From positions 62,001 through 126,000 of the forward strand of contig JAKLEZ010000013.1 in NCBI GenBank assembly GCA_022711465.1: a stretch of 64,000 bases of DNA, read 5' to 3'. The notes under the pieces are model-generated. The model was not told the DNA's origin and made no database searches. It worked only from the letters and a program-made list of their open reading frames with translations. This DNA comes from Planctomycetota bacterium. GTDB lineage: Bacteria > Planctomycetota > Phycisphaerae > UBA1845 > PWPN01. Below are positions 8,370-17,808 of this stretch, piece by piece; position 1 is the first letter of the stretch; each line of letters begins with the position of its first letter. The position numbers and the translations under genes were made by a program.

Positions 8370-10004
8370 ATGCCCGAGCAGTTCAGCATCAGTCCCGAAG
8401 GCGAGAAGTTCGCCCTGCCGAGCCGCGACCAGTATCCGGCCGAGTTCGCCCGACTCAAGAAGATCACCGATGAGCAGCGCGTCCAGGGGCGAGAGATCGT
8501 CGTGGTCGTGGGGGTCGGCTTCGTCGGTGCGGTCATGGCCGCGGTAGTGGCCGACAGCCGCGACAAGAAGACCGGCAAGCACAACAAATTCGTCATCGGC
8601 ATGCAGCGTCCCAGCACGCGGAGCTACTGGAAGATCGAGTTGCTCAATCGGGGCTGCTCGCCGGTCAAGGCGGAAGACCCCGAAGTCGACCCGATGATTG
8701 CCCGGTGTGTCAAGGACAACAAGACGTTGATCGCCACCTATACGCCCGAGGTGATGAAGCTGGCGGACGTGGTGGTGGTCGACGTCCAGTGCGACTATCT
8801 CAAGAAGGACCTGGGCAACCTCCGTACCGGCTCGGCCGACATGGCCGCCCTGGAGAAGAGCCTTGCGACGATCGGGGAGATGATCCCGCCGGAATGCCTG
8901 GTCCTGATCGAGACCACGGTGGCACCGGGAACGACTGAGTACGTTGCCTATCCCATTCTGAAAAAGGCCTTTGAGCGCCGTGGACTCACCAGCGAGCCGC
9001 TGCTCGCCCACAGCTTCGAACGAGTCATGCCCGGCCGTAACTATGTGAGCAGCATCCGCGACTTCTGGCGGGTCTGCAGCGGCGTGAACGAGGAGGGCCG
9101 GAAGCGGGTAGTGAAGTTCCTCTCCGAGGTGCTTAACGTCGAGAAGTTCCCGCTGACCGTGATGGACCGGCCGCTCGAGAGCGAAACCACCAAGATCGTC
9201 GAGAACAGCTTCCGGGCCACCATGCTGGCTTTCCTGCACGAGTGGAGTCTCTTCGCCGAACGGAACGGCGTGGACCTCATCAAGGTCGTCAATGCGATCA
9301 AAGTCCGCCCGACGCATAACAACATCATCTTCCCGGGGCCGGGGATCGGCGGATACTGCCTGCCCAAGGATGGTGGCCTGGGCATGTGGGCGTATCGCCA
9401 CCTGATGGGTTTCGAGGACGACATCTTCAAGATCACCGAGGCGGCCATCAACACCAACGACACCCGGGCTCTGCACGTGGCTGAACTGGTCCGCGACGCC
9501 CTGCGCAACATGGGCAAGTACGTTGCCGCCTCGCGTTGCGTACTCCTGGGTGCGGCCTACCGAGAAGATGTCGGCGATACCCGCTACAGCGGCAGTGAGC
9601 TCATCGTCCGCAAGCTGACCGAGATGGGCGCCGAGATGGGGATTCACGATCCCTACGTGTCCCATTGGTGGGAGCTGGAGTCACAGGACGACTACCCCGC
9701 GCCGGGCCACAGCTGGGCCCGGTTCTTCCGCAATCAGGAGCACCTCAAGGAGAGCCGGATTGAGCAAGATCTCGCCAAGGTGCTCAAGGAAGCCGATGCG
9801 GTCATTTTCGCGGTCCGGCACGATCCCTACCTCAAGTTGTCGGCGGACGAGGTGGTCAGGATGGTCGGTGGTCCGGCCGCTATCGTGGACTGCTTTGGCG
9901 TGCTGGACGATGCCAAGATCCGCCGCTACTTCGAACTGGGCTGCGAAGTCAAAGGCCTGGGCCGCGGGCATGTGAAGCGCATTAAGGACAGCGTTCGTAA
10001 GTGA
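8370..10004 (+). CDS. nucleotide-sugar (UDP-glucose/GDP-mannose-type) dehydrogenase
   Basis: This enzyme should oxidise a UDP- or GDP-sugar to the uronic acid with two NAD. The Rossmann signature GVGFVG is at residues 48-53. The central helical domain has PLESETTKIVENSFRA, and the catalytic cysteine is Cys330 in the signature GGYCLPKDGG. The third domain has LGAAYREDVGDTRYS. At 544 residues it is about 100 longer than usual, with an extra N-terminal 40 residues and an insertion around residues 430-460. ATG 8370 is chosen because AAGGAG is 6 nt upstream, whereas ATG 8364 abuts it. Products of this class feed capsule or exopolysaccharide synthesis. No other sugar-nucleotide gene is adjacent. 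Confidence 0.85.
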   Translation: MPEQFSISPEGEKFALPSRDQYPAEFARLKKITDEQRVQGREIVVVVGVGFVGAVMAAVVADSRDKKTGKHNKFVIGMQRPSTRSYWKIELLNRGCSPVKAEDPEVDPMIARCVKDNKTLIATYTPEVMKLADVVVVDVQCDYLKKDLGNLRTGSADMAALEKSLATIGEMIPPECLVLIETTVAPGTTEYVAYPILKKAFERRGLTSEPLLAHSFERVMPGRNYVSSIRDFWRVCSGVNEEGRKRVVKFLSEVLNVEKFPLTVMDRPLESETTKIVENSFRATMLAFLHEWSLFAERNGVDLIKVVNAIKVRPTHNNIIFPGPGIGGYCLPKDGGLGMWAYRHLMGFEDDIFKITEAAINTNDTRALHVAELVRDALRNMGKYVAASRCVLLGAAYREDVGDTRYSGSELIVRKLTEMGAEMGIHDPYVSHWWELESQDDYPAPGHSWARFFRNQEHLKESRIEQDLAKVLKEADAVIFAVRHDPYLKLSADEVVRMVGGPAAIVDCFGVLDDAKIRRYFELGCEVKGLGRGHVKRIKDSVRK

Positions 10005-10092
10005 CCGGTCAATTTGTAAACTGTTGTTAATAATGACGTTCTGTTCACCTGGGCTCCTCCGGAGGTGGGGGCGGCAGCCTCCGCCTACGGCA

Positions 10093-10122
10093 TTGCGTAG
10101 CCGACGCGGCGGGGAGTATAAT
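10093..10122 (+). promoter_or_regulatory. sigma-70-type promoter for the corrinoid-protein gene
   Basis: TTGCGT at 10093-10098 and a perfect TATAAT at 10117-10122 are spaced by 18 bp. They lie 46 bp before the corrinoid-protein start codon. Confidence 0.6.
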
Positions 10123-10168
10123 CGCCCCCTCTGGTGGGACCGGTGGGTTGTTGATGAGGACTTAAGGA

Positions 10169-10801
10169 ATGAGCGATCTGAAGAAACTGCACGATGCCCT
10201 GTTGGCCGGTGACGCGAAGACCGTGGTGGCCGTCACCAAGGAAGCCCTCGAAGGCGGGATCGCCCCTGGCGACCTGGTGTACAAACACATGGTACCCGCC
10301 CTGGGCGAAGCCGGGGCCAAGTTCGAGGCCAACGAGCTGTTCGTGCCCGAACTCCTTCTGATTGCTCGAGCGATGAAGAACGCCATGGAGATCATCCGCC
10401 CGCTGTTGGCCAAGAGCGGGGCCAAGCCGGTCGGCCGGGTGGCGATCGGCACGGTCAAGGGCGATCTGCACGACATCGGCAAGAACCTGGTCGCATCCAT
10501 GCTCGAGGGCGGCGGGTTCGAGGTGGTCGATCTGGGTGTGGACGTCGGTGCCGAGAAGTTCATCGCCGCGGTCAAGGAGAAGAGCGTCAACGTCATCGCG
10601 CTGTCCGCCCTGCTGACAACGACGATGCCGTTTATCAAGACCGTGATCGAGGCCCTCAAGTCCTCCGGCCTGCGGGACAAGGTCAAGGTCATCGTCGGCG
10701 GCGCTCCCGTGACCCAGGACTATGCCAACGAGGTCGGCGCCGACGGCTACAGCGATAACGCCAACGGAGCCGTGAATATCGCACGCAAGCTCGTGGCCTA
10801 G
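10169..10801 (+). CDS. cobalamin (corrinoid)-binding protein, methyltransferase subunit type
   Basis: Residues 1-88 form the helical cap domain and 89-210 the Rossmann-like B12-binding domain. The cobalt-ligating DxHxxG motif is Asp99, His101, Gly104 in GDLHDIGKN, followed by the usual LLTTTMPFIKTVIEAL and VIVGGAPVT. Such 210-residue proteins carry the methyl group in methanol, methylamine, glycine-betaine or methoxyaromatic methyltransferase systems. No substrate methyltransferase is in the window. The neighbour is a DUF1638 protein, a family often found beside corrinoid proteins. GAGGA lies 8 nt before the ATG. Methyl donor unknown. Confidence 0.88.
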   Translation: MSDLKKLHDALLAGDAKTVVAVTKEALEGGIAPGDLVYKHMVPALGEAGAKFEANELFVPELLLIARAMKNAMEIIRPLLAKSGAKPVGRVAIGTVKGDLHDIGKNLVASMLEGGGFEVVDLGVDVGAEKFIAAVKEKSVNVIALSALLTTTMPFIKTVIEALKSSGLRDKVKVIVGGAPVTQDYANEVGADGYSDNANGAVNIARKLVA

Positions 10802-10924
10802 CCGGTGATGGCTGACCGGTTGCGGCGAGTTCGCAGGCGCGGCCGAGTGAGTAGCGGCGGGCGGCTTGTCGCCTCCAGCCGCGAGTCACTTCCGCTCACC
10901 TGCCTGGGCTGAAGTAAACTCCAG

Positions 10925-10956
10925 AGCCCCGGGAGCGAACCCCGGGGCTTTTCTTT
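10925..10956 (+). terminator. Rho-independent terminator after the corrinoid-protein gene
   Basis: AGCCCCGGG (10925-10933) pairs with CCCGGGGCT (10941-10949) around a 7-nt loop, followed by TTTCTTT. It lies between the corrinoid-protein gene and the DUF1638 gene, so read-through would be partial. Confidence 0.75.
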
Positions 10957-10991
10957 GGAGACGAATGTACCCCGGTCGGTGAGAGCGAGCC

Positions 10992-11729
10992 ATGCGCTTG
11001 AAGCTGATCAGCTGCGAGATCTTCTTCCGGGAACTGTGTGCGGCCGTAGCCCGCTCGCCGAACACCGTGGATGTTGAGTTTCTTCCGAAGGGGCTCCATG
11101 ACATCGGCCAGCAAGGCATGCTTCAGCGCCTGCAGGCGGCGGTGGATCGGGTGGATGCATCGCGGTATGAGGCCGTGCTGCTGGGCTATGCGCTGTGCAA
11201 CAACGGCATTGTCGGATTGACCGCGCGATCGCTTCCTGTCATCATCCCTCGCGGCCACGACTGCATCACGCTCTTCATGGGTAGTCGAACACGATACAGG
11301 GAGTACTTCGACGGCCATCCTGGCGTTTACTTCCTGACCAGCGGTTGGATCGAACGCGGCGAGGAAACCGGCGAACTGGGCCAGCTTTCCATCCAGCATC
11401 AGATGGGCATGGATCTGACTTATGAGCAGCTGCTTGCCAAGTACGGCGAGGACAACGCCAAGTTCCTTTACCAGGAACTCTGCAATCCGCTGAGAAACTA
11501 CAGCCAGTACACCTACATCTCCATGGCCCTGGAGGCCGAGGAACGTTTCGAGGCCCAGGCCCGAGCCAAGGCCGCGGAGCACGGCTGGAGCTTCGAGAAG
11601 GTCCACGGCGATCCGTCAATGCTCGAACGACTGGTCAGCGGACCATGGCGAGACGCCGAGTTTCTCACCCTGCGGCCCGGCGACCACGTGACGGCTCCCT
11701 ACGACGAGGGCATCATCGCGTCCGCGTGA
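10992..11729 (+). CDS. DUF1638 domain protein
   Basis: The 245-residue sequence fits the DUF1638 family. It starts MRLKLISCEIFFREL and has the cysteine-bearing YALCNNGIVGL, then LPVIIPRGHDCITLFMGSR, and a C-terminal PGDHVTAPYDEG. The family is uncharacterised. Its genes are repeatedly seen near corrinoid proteins and corrinoid-dependent methyltransferases, which matches the position here 190 bp after a corrinoid protein. The conserved Cys and His residues could bind a metal or cofactor, but that is inference. No signal peptide. Confidence 0.75.
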   Translation: MRLKLISCEIFFRELCAAVARSPNTVDVEFLPKGLHDIGQQGMLQRLQAAVDRVDASRYEAVLLGYALCNNGIVGLTARSLPVIIPRGHDCITLFMGSRTRYREYFDGHPGVYFLTSGWIERGEETGELGQLSIQHQMGMDLTYEQLLAKYGEDNAKFLYQELCNPLRNYSQYTYISMALEAEERFEAQARAKAAEHGWSFEKVHGDPSMLERLVSGPWRDAEFLTLRPGDHVTAPYDEGIIASA

Positions 11730-12733
11730 AGACCTCGCCGGGCCTTCGATTCCCGCGTCCAGACCGGCGTGCGAACGCACCGTGCGACTCCAGCCGGACG
11801 TCCAGCAGGGTCGGCTCGATCTGGTCAGTCTCTGTCCGCAGCCGCCCGGCAGCGACGAGCTCAAGGCCAGACGACTCGTCGAGACACTCAAGCGGCCTGA
11901 TACCGTCTTCGGAGCCAGGAACCGGGCCATGGTGCTCAGTCGCGTCGCCGCGGATGAGCGAATCCGCCGGTGGAGGGCCGTGGTCGCGGGTCACAGCCAC
12001 CGGCCGCAGGCCTCACCGGATGCAGGTGGGGGGCATTGGGGGTGGGCACGGGTTGTCCGTCGGGCGCTCGACTTGGCCGTCCGCGGGGGCGGATACCCTA
12101 CGCCGTCTGCCGGCTCCTGTTGTCGACACGACGGATCGTCCGGAGCTCTCTGGGTGAAGGCGGGGCGGGCCACTCGGTGTCGGCGTGGTCCAAACGACGT
12201 CGCCGGCCACACTTGCCGTTCGGGCGTGTGGGTCGGCACGGGTCCGCAGTCCCCGGCTCGTGCCGGACGGGAAGCCACGGCATGTCCTGACTTGGCGTCA
12301 TGGTCACGAGTCCGGCCGTGATCGACGCAGAGACCCGAAGCCCGCCGGGCGGCGGGTATCCGCTGTGACTGGATTGTGTTCGGTGATGCGGATGGACGGC
12401 CGGATTCGACCCAAGACACCTGGATGAGTCTGATAATGACGATGGACCGATCGTGAGTTCGGGCAGGCAGTTGATTTGCCGATACTATTTCAGGCCTGCA
12501 GCGGGCCCCCGGGGGCCTTCATTACGGTCCCGCCGGTGGTTATAATAACAGCGCTGCGGAGGGTCGGCTTACCGGCCCGGCCGCTCAGGGCTACCTGAAC
12601 AGAGTCGCGGGTGGCGCCTCTCGGCGGGGAACAGACTGAATGTCAGCCGTCCAGTACCTGACCGCCGCGCAGGTCGCCCCGTTCAAAAAGCGTTCGAATA
12701 CCTCAGATCCGTCCGAGGGAAGGAGTCGTCACC
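11730..12733. other. kilobase-long intergenic region without a convincing gene
   Basis: Open frames of 60-180 codons exist on both strands, but their translations are Arg/Gly/Pro-rich, low in hydrophobic residues, and overlap one another in several frames, as expected for chance frames in G+C-rich DNA. A perfect 14-bp palindrome GGCCCCCGGGGGCC lies at 12504-12517, next to a TATAAT box at 12541. The last 190 bp would be the leader of the downstream gene. No tRNA or known riboswitch was recognised. Confidence 0.55.
12518..12546 (+). promoter_or_regulatory. candidate promoter of the CotH/lamin-tail gene
   Basis: A perfect -10 TATAAT at 12541-12546 has a weak -35, TTCATT at 12518-12523, at 17-bp spacing. 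It would give a leader of about 185 nt before the GTG start. A perfect G+C palindrome abuts the -35. Confidence 0.45.
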
Positions 12734-15700
12734 GTGGTGCATTCGTCAAACTGGGTGAAATGGGGAATGGCCGGGCTGCTCGCCTTGTGCGGCTACCTTC
12801 CCTCGCGGGTCCAAGCCGAGTCCTGTGGGTGTCGGGCCAGTGACTTCGATGATGACTTGGACGTCGACCAATCCGACTTCGCCCATCTCCAAATGTGCCT
12901 GACGGGCTATTCGGTGCTCAGCGACTCCGCTTGCGCCGATGCCGATTTGGATGGCAACAGCCTGATCAATGCCGAGGATCTGCGGGCCTTCATCGCGTGC
13001 ATGAGCGGGCCGGGGGTCGTGCCCCAGGGTGGGGCCCTCGACAATTTCTTCATCAGCGAGTTCATCGCCTCCAATGGAACCGGTCTCGTGGACGAGGACG
13101 GGGAGCATTCGGACTGGATCGAGATCTACAATCCCTGCATTCCTGGCGCCAATCTCGAGGACTGGTACCTGACCGACGACCCCACGAATCTGACCAAGTG
13201 GCGGTTCCCCTCCGTGATTGTGGGCAAGAACAAGTTCCTGATTGTCTTTGCCTCGGGGAAGAACCGAAAAGACCCGAACGGCAAGCTGCATACGAACTTC
13301 AAACTGGCCAACGAGGGGGAGTATCTGGCCCTCGTCGCTCCCGACGGCGAGACCGTGGTGCAGGCGTTCCAGCCGACCTATCCGGAGCAGTTGCCCAACG
13401 TCGCCTACGGCCTGGCCCAGGCCGCCTCGAAGTCGATTCAGAGCCGGTCCGAAGTGAAGTACCATGTTCCGACCGCCGGCGACTCGAGCCTCGGAACCAG
13501 CTGGACCTCGCCCGACTTCGTTGACTCGGCGTGGCAAGACGGGATCTCCGGCCTGGGCTTCAGCTCCGTGGCTCCTGCATTCAAGGTCGATGTCTACAAG
13601 GCGAATATCTCGACTTGCGACATGGCCACGGCCAAGGGCGTGATCACCAATACCTCCCAGCAGGAATGGACCGCGACCGGCACCTCCCCGATCATCGATT
13701 TCTTCAACACCGGCGGCGCCGGAAACTACGGCAACAACCTCGCCTTCCCGGGCATGGAGAGCGGCGCCGACGTGGAAAACTACGTCGTGCAGGTCACCGG
13801 CACCATCGTCATTCCGTCCACGGGTGAGTGGACCTTCGGCGTCAACAGTGACGATGGGTTCGAACTGACCCTGACCCGGGCGGGCACCGTCTTCGAGACC
13901 TCTTTCCCCGAGCCGCGATCCACCAGCGATACACTCGCGGTTTTCGAGATCACCGAGGTGGGGACCTACAACGTGAACCTGGTCTTCTACGAATGTGGGG
14001 GCGGTTCGGCCCTGGAGTTCTTCGCTGCCCCGGGTTCCTATGAGAGCTTCAACGCCGAAGCCTTCGATCTCGTGGGCGATACGGCCAGCGGCGGCCTGGC
14101 GGTCGGCGTTCTCGGCGGCGATATCGCGACTGACATCGGCGCGGTGATGCGCGACGTCAATTCGTCGGTCTGGGTCCGGGTTCCGTTCCAGGTCGACTCT
14201 CCGACGTCGTACGAGTTCATGGCCTTGAGAATGAAGTACGAGGATGGCTACGTGGCCTACCTGAACGGGAAGGAGATTGCGCGCCGAAACAGCCCCGGCA
14301 CACTGGCCTGGAACTCCGCCGCCGCTTCCGACCGGTCCATCACCGAAGCGGCCGAGTACGAGGAGATCGACGTCACCGCCTTCATGCGCCATCTGGTCCC
14401 AGGACAGAATCTGCTGGCGGTTCATGGACTCAACGATGCGGCCAGCGACCCCGACTTCCTCGTGCTGCCCGAACTGGTCTTGGGCAACAACGTGCTGCTG
14501 GCCCAGTATCTCTCGCCCCCGACGCCGGGAACATTCAACGTCGCCGGCGACGTCGATTTCGTCCGCTCGCTCGCGTTCAGCACGGAACACGGTTTCTTCA
14601 ACAGCCCGTTCCAGCTGGCCATCACGACGCCAACGCCCGACGTGGAAATCCGCTACACCCTCGACGGTTCCACACCCACCGAGTCCAACGGCACGGTCTA
14701 CGCCGGCCCGATCGCCATCAGCCAGACCAGCGTGGTTCGGGCGGCCGGCTTCAAGCTGGGCTACATCCCCTCCCGGGTCACGACCCGGACCTACCTGTTC
14801 CTGGCCGACGTGGTCCAGCAATCACCGAACGAGCAGGCACCCGGTCCAAACTGGCCGGCGCCGGGAAGCTCAGTCAACGGCCAGGACATGGACTACGGCA
14901 TGGATCCGACGATCCTGAACGATGCTCGTTACGCGAGCCTGATCGATGACGCCCTCCTGGCGATTCCGACGATTTCCATGGTCACGGATCTGGCCAATCT
15001 GTTCAGTTCCACCAAGGGGATCTACGTCAACGCCGGCGGAGACGGGCAGGCCTGGGAGCGCCCGGCGTCGCTCGAGCTGATCCATCCCGACGGTACCGAG
15101 GGCTTCCAGATCGACGCCGGGGTGCGCATCCGCGGCGGCTACAGCCGGAGCGGTGGCAATCCCAAGCACGCCTTCCGGTTCTTCTTCCGTTCCGAGTACG
15201 GATCGGGCAAGCTGGCCTATCCACTCTTCGGGGACGAAGGCGCCCATGAGTTCGACAAGATCGACCTGGCCACGGCCCAGAACTACTCGTGGAGCTTCGA
15301 GTACGGCACCAAGAACACGTTCCTGAGGGATTTCTTCTCTCGAGATACCCAGCGCGACATGGGCAAGCCCTACGCCCGCGGGCGGTACTATCACTTGTAT
15401 ATCAACGGCGTCTACTGGGGACTCTTTTACACCGACGAGCGCTGCGAGGCCGATTACGCGGCCACCTATTTCGGTGGCACCGACAACGATTACGACGTGA
15501 TCAAGGTCGCGCCCGACAACGGCTACACCATCTACGCGACCGACGGCGATGTGAACGCCTACCACGAACTCTGGCTGATGTGCGGAGAAACCGGATCGAG
15601 CTCAGGCTACTACCCCACGGTCTCCAACGAGACCTACCAGCAGATTCGCGGCTGCAATCCTGACGGCACGCGCAACCCCGCGTACAAGGTTCGGGTCGAC

Positions 15701-17503
15701 GTCGACAACCTCATCGATTACATCCTGTGTACGGTCTTCGTGGCCGATCCAGACGGGCCGGCCGCCTGGGGCGGTGATTTCCCGAACAACTTCTTCGCCA
15801 TCGGGGATCGCGCCGGGCTGTTGGGCTTCCGATTCTTCCGTCACGACGCCGAGCATTCGATGGGGTGCTCGACCGGCGATCCGAACGAGCAGCGTACAGG
15901 TCCCTATATCGCCGGCTGGACGTTTGATCGCTTCAACCCGTGGCGCATTCACCAGGACCTGATCACCTGCACGGATTACCGCATCCGGTTCTCCGATCGC
16001 GTCTACCAGACGATGTTCGACAACGGCCCTCTGACCACCCAGAATAACCTCAATCGCCTCATTGCCCGTCGCGACCAGATCGACGTGGCGGTCATCGCGG
16101 AATCGGCCCGCTGGGGCGATTCCAAGGGGGAACCGCCGCGCAACAGGATCGATACCTGGCTCCCGGCGGTCAACTGGATCCTGAACAACTACCTCCCGAA
16201 CCGCACCAGCGTCGTTGCTCAGCAACTCCGCAACAAGGGCTGGTTCAAGGATCCGCCAACGGCGAGCGTTGCCGGCGGGAGCATACCCGTCGGTACCGAG
16301 GTCGTCCTTTCGAACACGAACACTCCGGGAACGATCTACTACACGCTCGACGGCATCGATCCTCGGCTGCCCGGCGGGGCGGTCGCACCAACCGCGCGCA
16401 CCTATCAGCCGACGACCACTTCGGTCACACTCATCCCGAAAGGTGCCCAGTGGAAATACCTGGATAACGGCTCCAACCAGGGCACGGCGTGGTACGCGAA
16501 AACGTTCGACGACAGCGCCTGGAAAGGACCGCAGGCCGCTCGCCTGGGCTATGGAAACGACGGCGAGACCTCGCCCAAGCTCTCCTATGGACCGAGCTCC
16601 AGTAACAAGTACATTACCTATTACTTCCGAAGTACGTTCGCCGTGGGCGACACGTCGAACATCACCGAGCTCAAGCTGAGACTGCTTCGCGATGACGGAG
16701 CGATGGTCTACATCAACGGCACCAGGGTTCCGACCCCCCACTCGGTGGACAATATGCCCGATACCTGGGACTATCTGACCAGGGCCTCCTCCGCCGGCGA
16801 GGAGCAGACCTACTACGAGGCCAGCCTCAGCCCGACGATGCTCATTCCGAACACCACCAACACCATCGCAGTCGAAGTCCACCAGGTTGACCCTACGAGC
16901 ACGGATCTCGGCTTCGACCTCGAACTCGTCGCCACCAAGGTCAGCACGACCTCGGACAAGATCATCATCAACACCAATACGCGGCTGATCGCCCGCGTTC
17001 TCAACGGTACGGAATGGAGCGCCGCCAAGGTGGCCGATTACATGGTGGGGCCCGTCAACCTCTACATCAACGAGCTCATGGCCGACAACAAGGTCACGCT
17101 CGAGGATCCCGACGAAGCCGGTGAGTTCCCCGACTGGTTCGAGGTCTATAACCCTAATCCGTTCCCAGTGAGCATGGGCGGTATGTATGTGACCGATATG
17201 CTCGGGTCCGCGACCATGTGGAAGCTCCCGGATGATGTCGTCATCCAGCCGGGCGAGTTCCTCGTCTTCTACGCGGATGAGGACACGGCCCAGGGGTCCA
17301 CCCACGTCGGCTTCAAGCTGAGCAACAACGGTGAGGCGGTCGGCCTGTATGATCGCGACGGACTGACCCCCATCGATACGGTCAGCTTCGGCGTTCAGCT
17401 CAAGGACGTGTCCTACGGCCGCTATCCCGATGCGACCGGCGGCTGGGGGACGATGACCACCCCGACGCCCTGGGGCCCCAACTCGACCCTCGCGGGCCAG
17501 TGA
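12734..17503 (+). CDS. giant secreted protein: dockerin-like, lamin-tail, PA14-like, CotH and chitobiase-C-like domains
   Basis: The 1,589 residues begin with a Sec signal (cleavage near VQA, residue 28). A pair of dockerin-type calcium loops follows (DFDDDLDVDQSDF and DADLDGNSLINAEDL, residues 37-90). Then come a lamin-tail domain (about 103-230), a PA14-like sugar-binding segment near 360 (WTFGVNSDDGFELT), and a chitobiase-C-like domain near 635 (IRYTLDGSTPT). A CotH kinase-like domain covers about 740-1165 (LYINGVYWGLFYTDERCEADY). A second chitobiase-C-like domain (about 1176-1235), another beta domain and a C-terminal lamin-tail domain (about 1440-1585) complete it. CotH kinases phosphorylate secreted proteins in spore coats. 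The start is GTG with AGGAG 8 nt upstream. A surface or extracellular scaffold is likely; activity unproven. Confidence 0.85.
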   Translation: MVHSSNWVKWGMAGLLALCGYLPSRVQAESCGCRASDFDDDLDVDQSDFAHLQMCLTGYSVLSDSACADADLDGNSLINAEDLRAFIACMSGPGVVPQGGALDNFFISEFIASNGTGLVDEDGEHSDWIEIYNPCIPGANLEDWYLTDDPTNLTKWRFPSVIVGKNKFLIVFASGKNRKDPNGKLHTNFKLANEGEYLALVAPDGETVVQAFQPTYPEQLPNVAYGLAQAASKSIQSRSEVKYHVPTAGDSSLGTSWTSPDFVDSAWQDGISGLGFSSVAPAFKVDVYKANISTCDMATAKGVITNTSQQEWTATGTSPIIDFFNTGGAGNYGNNLAFPGMESGADVENYVVQVTGTIVIPSTGEWTFGVNSDDGFELTLTRAGTVFETSFPEPRSTSDTLAVFEITEVGTYNVNLVFYECGGGSALEFFAAPGSYESFNAEAFDLVGDTASGGLAVGVLGGDIATDIGAVMRDVNSSVWVRVPFQVDSPTSYEFMALRMKYEDGYVAYLNGKEIARRNSPGTLAWNSAAASDRSITEAAEYEEIDVTAFMRHLVPGQNLLAVHGLNDAASDPDFLVLPELVLGNNVLLAQYLSPPTPGTFNVAGDVDFVRSLAFSTEHGFFNSPFQLAITTPTPDVEIRYTLDGSTPTESNGTVYAGPIAISQTSVVRAAGFKLGYIPSRVTTRTYLFLADVVQQSPNEQAPGPNWPAPGSSVNGQDMDYGMDPTILNDARYASLIDDALLAIPTISMVTDLANLFSSTKGIYVNAGGDGQAWERPASLELIHPDGTEGFQIDAGVRIRGGYSRSGGNPKHAFRFFFRSEYGSGKLAYPLFGDEGAHEFDKIDLATAQNYSWSFEYGTKNTFLRDFFSRDTQRDMGKPYARGRYYHLYINGVYWGLFYTDERCEADYAATYFGGTDNDYDVIKVAPDNGYTIYATDGDVNAYHELWLMCGETGSSSGYYPTVSNETYQQIRGCNPDGTRNPAYKVRVDVDNLIDYILCTVFVADPDGPAAWGGDFPNNFFAIGDRAGLLGFRFFRHDAEHSMGCSTGDPNEQRTGPYIAGWTFDRFNPWRIHQDLITCTDYRIRFSDRVYQTMFDNGPLTTQNNLNRLIARRDQIDVAVIAESARWGDSKGEPPRNRIDTWLPAVNWILNNYLPNRTSVVAQQLRNKGWFKDPPTASVAGGSIPVGTEVVLSNTNTPGTIYYTLDGIDPRLPGGAVAPTARTYQPTTTSVTLIPKGAQWKYLDNGSNQGTAWYAKTFDDSAWKGPQAARLGYGNDGETSPKLSYGPSSSNKYITYYFRSTFAVGDTSNITELKLRLLRDDGAMVYINGTRVPTPHSVDNMPDTWDYLTRASSAGEEQTYYEASLSPTMLIPNTTNTIAVEVHQVDPTSTDLGFDLELVATKVSTTSDKIIINTNTRLIARVLNGTEWSAAKVADYMVGPVNLYINELMADNKVTLEDPDEAGEFPDWFEVYNPNPFPVSMGGMYVTDMLGSATMWKLPDDVVIQPGEFLVFYADEDTAQGSTHVGFKLSNNGEAVGLYDRDGLTPIDTVSFGVQLKDVSYGRYPDATGGWGTMTTPTPWGPNSTLAGQ

Positions 17504-17565
17504 TCGGAACCCGGGTCGCCGTCCGTCTCCGTCACCCGGTCGTGCACCCCTGAAGTCTGTCCTGG

Positions 17566-17600
17566 ACAGCCCCTCGCCCCGGTTTGGGGAGAGGGGCTGT
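17566..17600 (+). terminator. strong hairpin downstream of the CotH gene
   Basis: ACAGCCCCTC (17566-17575, reading in from the left) pairs perfectly with GAGGGGCTGT (17591-17600), with an inner CCCC/GGGG extension. No long T-run follows, so termination is likely but not certain. Confidence 0.5.
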
Positions 17601-17778
17601 TGCATCAACGCTCATCGTGCAGCCACGCGTGGGGCCGGTGAACAAACACCAGCCAGGCGACGGACCGTTCCGACGTTCACGAGTTTCTGGAGTGTGCGAC
17701 CGCTGGGGCGGGGCGGGAGCGTTCACAGCGTTGCCGGTTCGGCCAGCGAACGGTCTCCCGGCTGACCACACGCCGACT

Positions 17779-17808
17779 TTGCCTGGTGGCCGGCTTGTGT
17801 ATTACAAT
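17779..17808 (+). promoter_or_regulatory. candidate promoter of the cbiM-cbiQ-cbiO operon
   Basis: TTGCCT at 17779-17784 and TACAAT at 17803-17808 are 18 bp apart and lie 44 bp before the cbiM start. The -10 overlaps the left half of an inverted repeat that could be a repressor operator. Confidence 0.45.

Noticed and set aside
11645..12427. Overlapping frames of 60-180 codons on both strands as possible genes
   Set aside because: No ribosome-binding sites, no recognisable motif, and Arg/Gly/Pro-rich chance-like content.
12746..17608. Very long minus-strand frames (691 and 668 codons) opposite the CotH/lamin-tail gene
   Set aside because: They are antisense to a gene with clear domains. Their translations are Arg/Val/Gly/His-rich without any motif, as expected opposite G+C-rich coding DNA.
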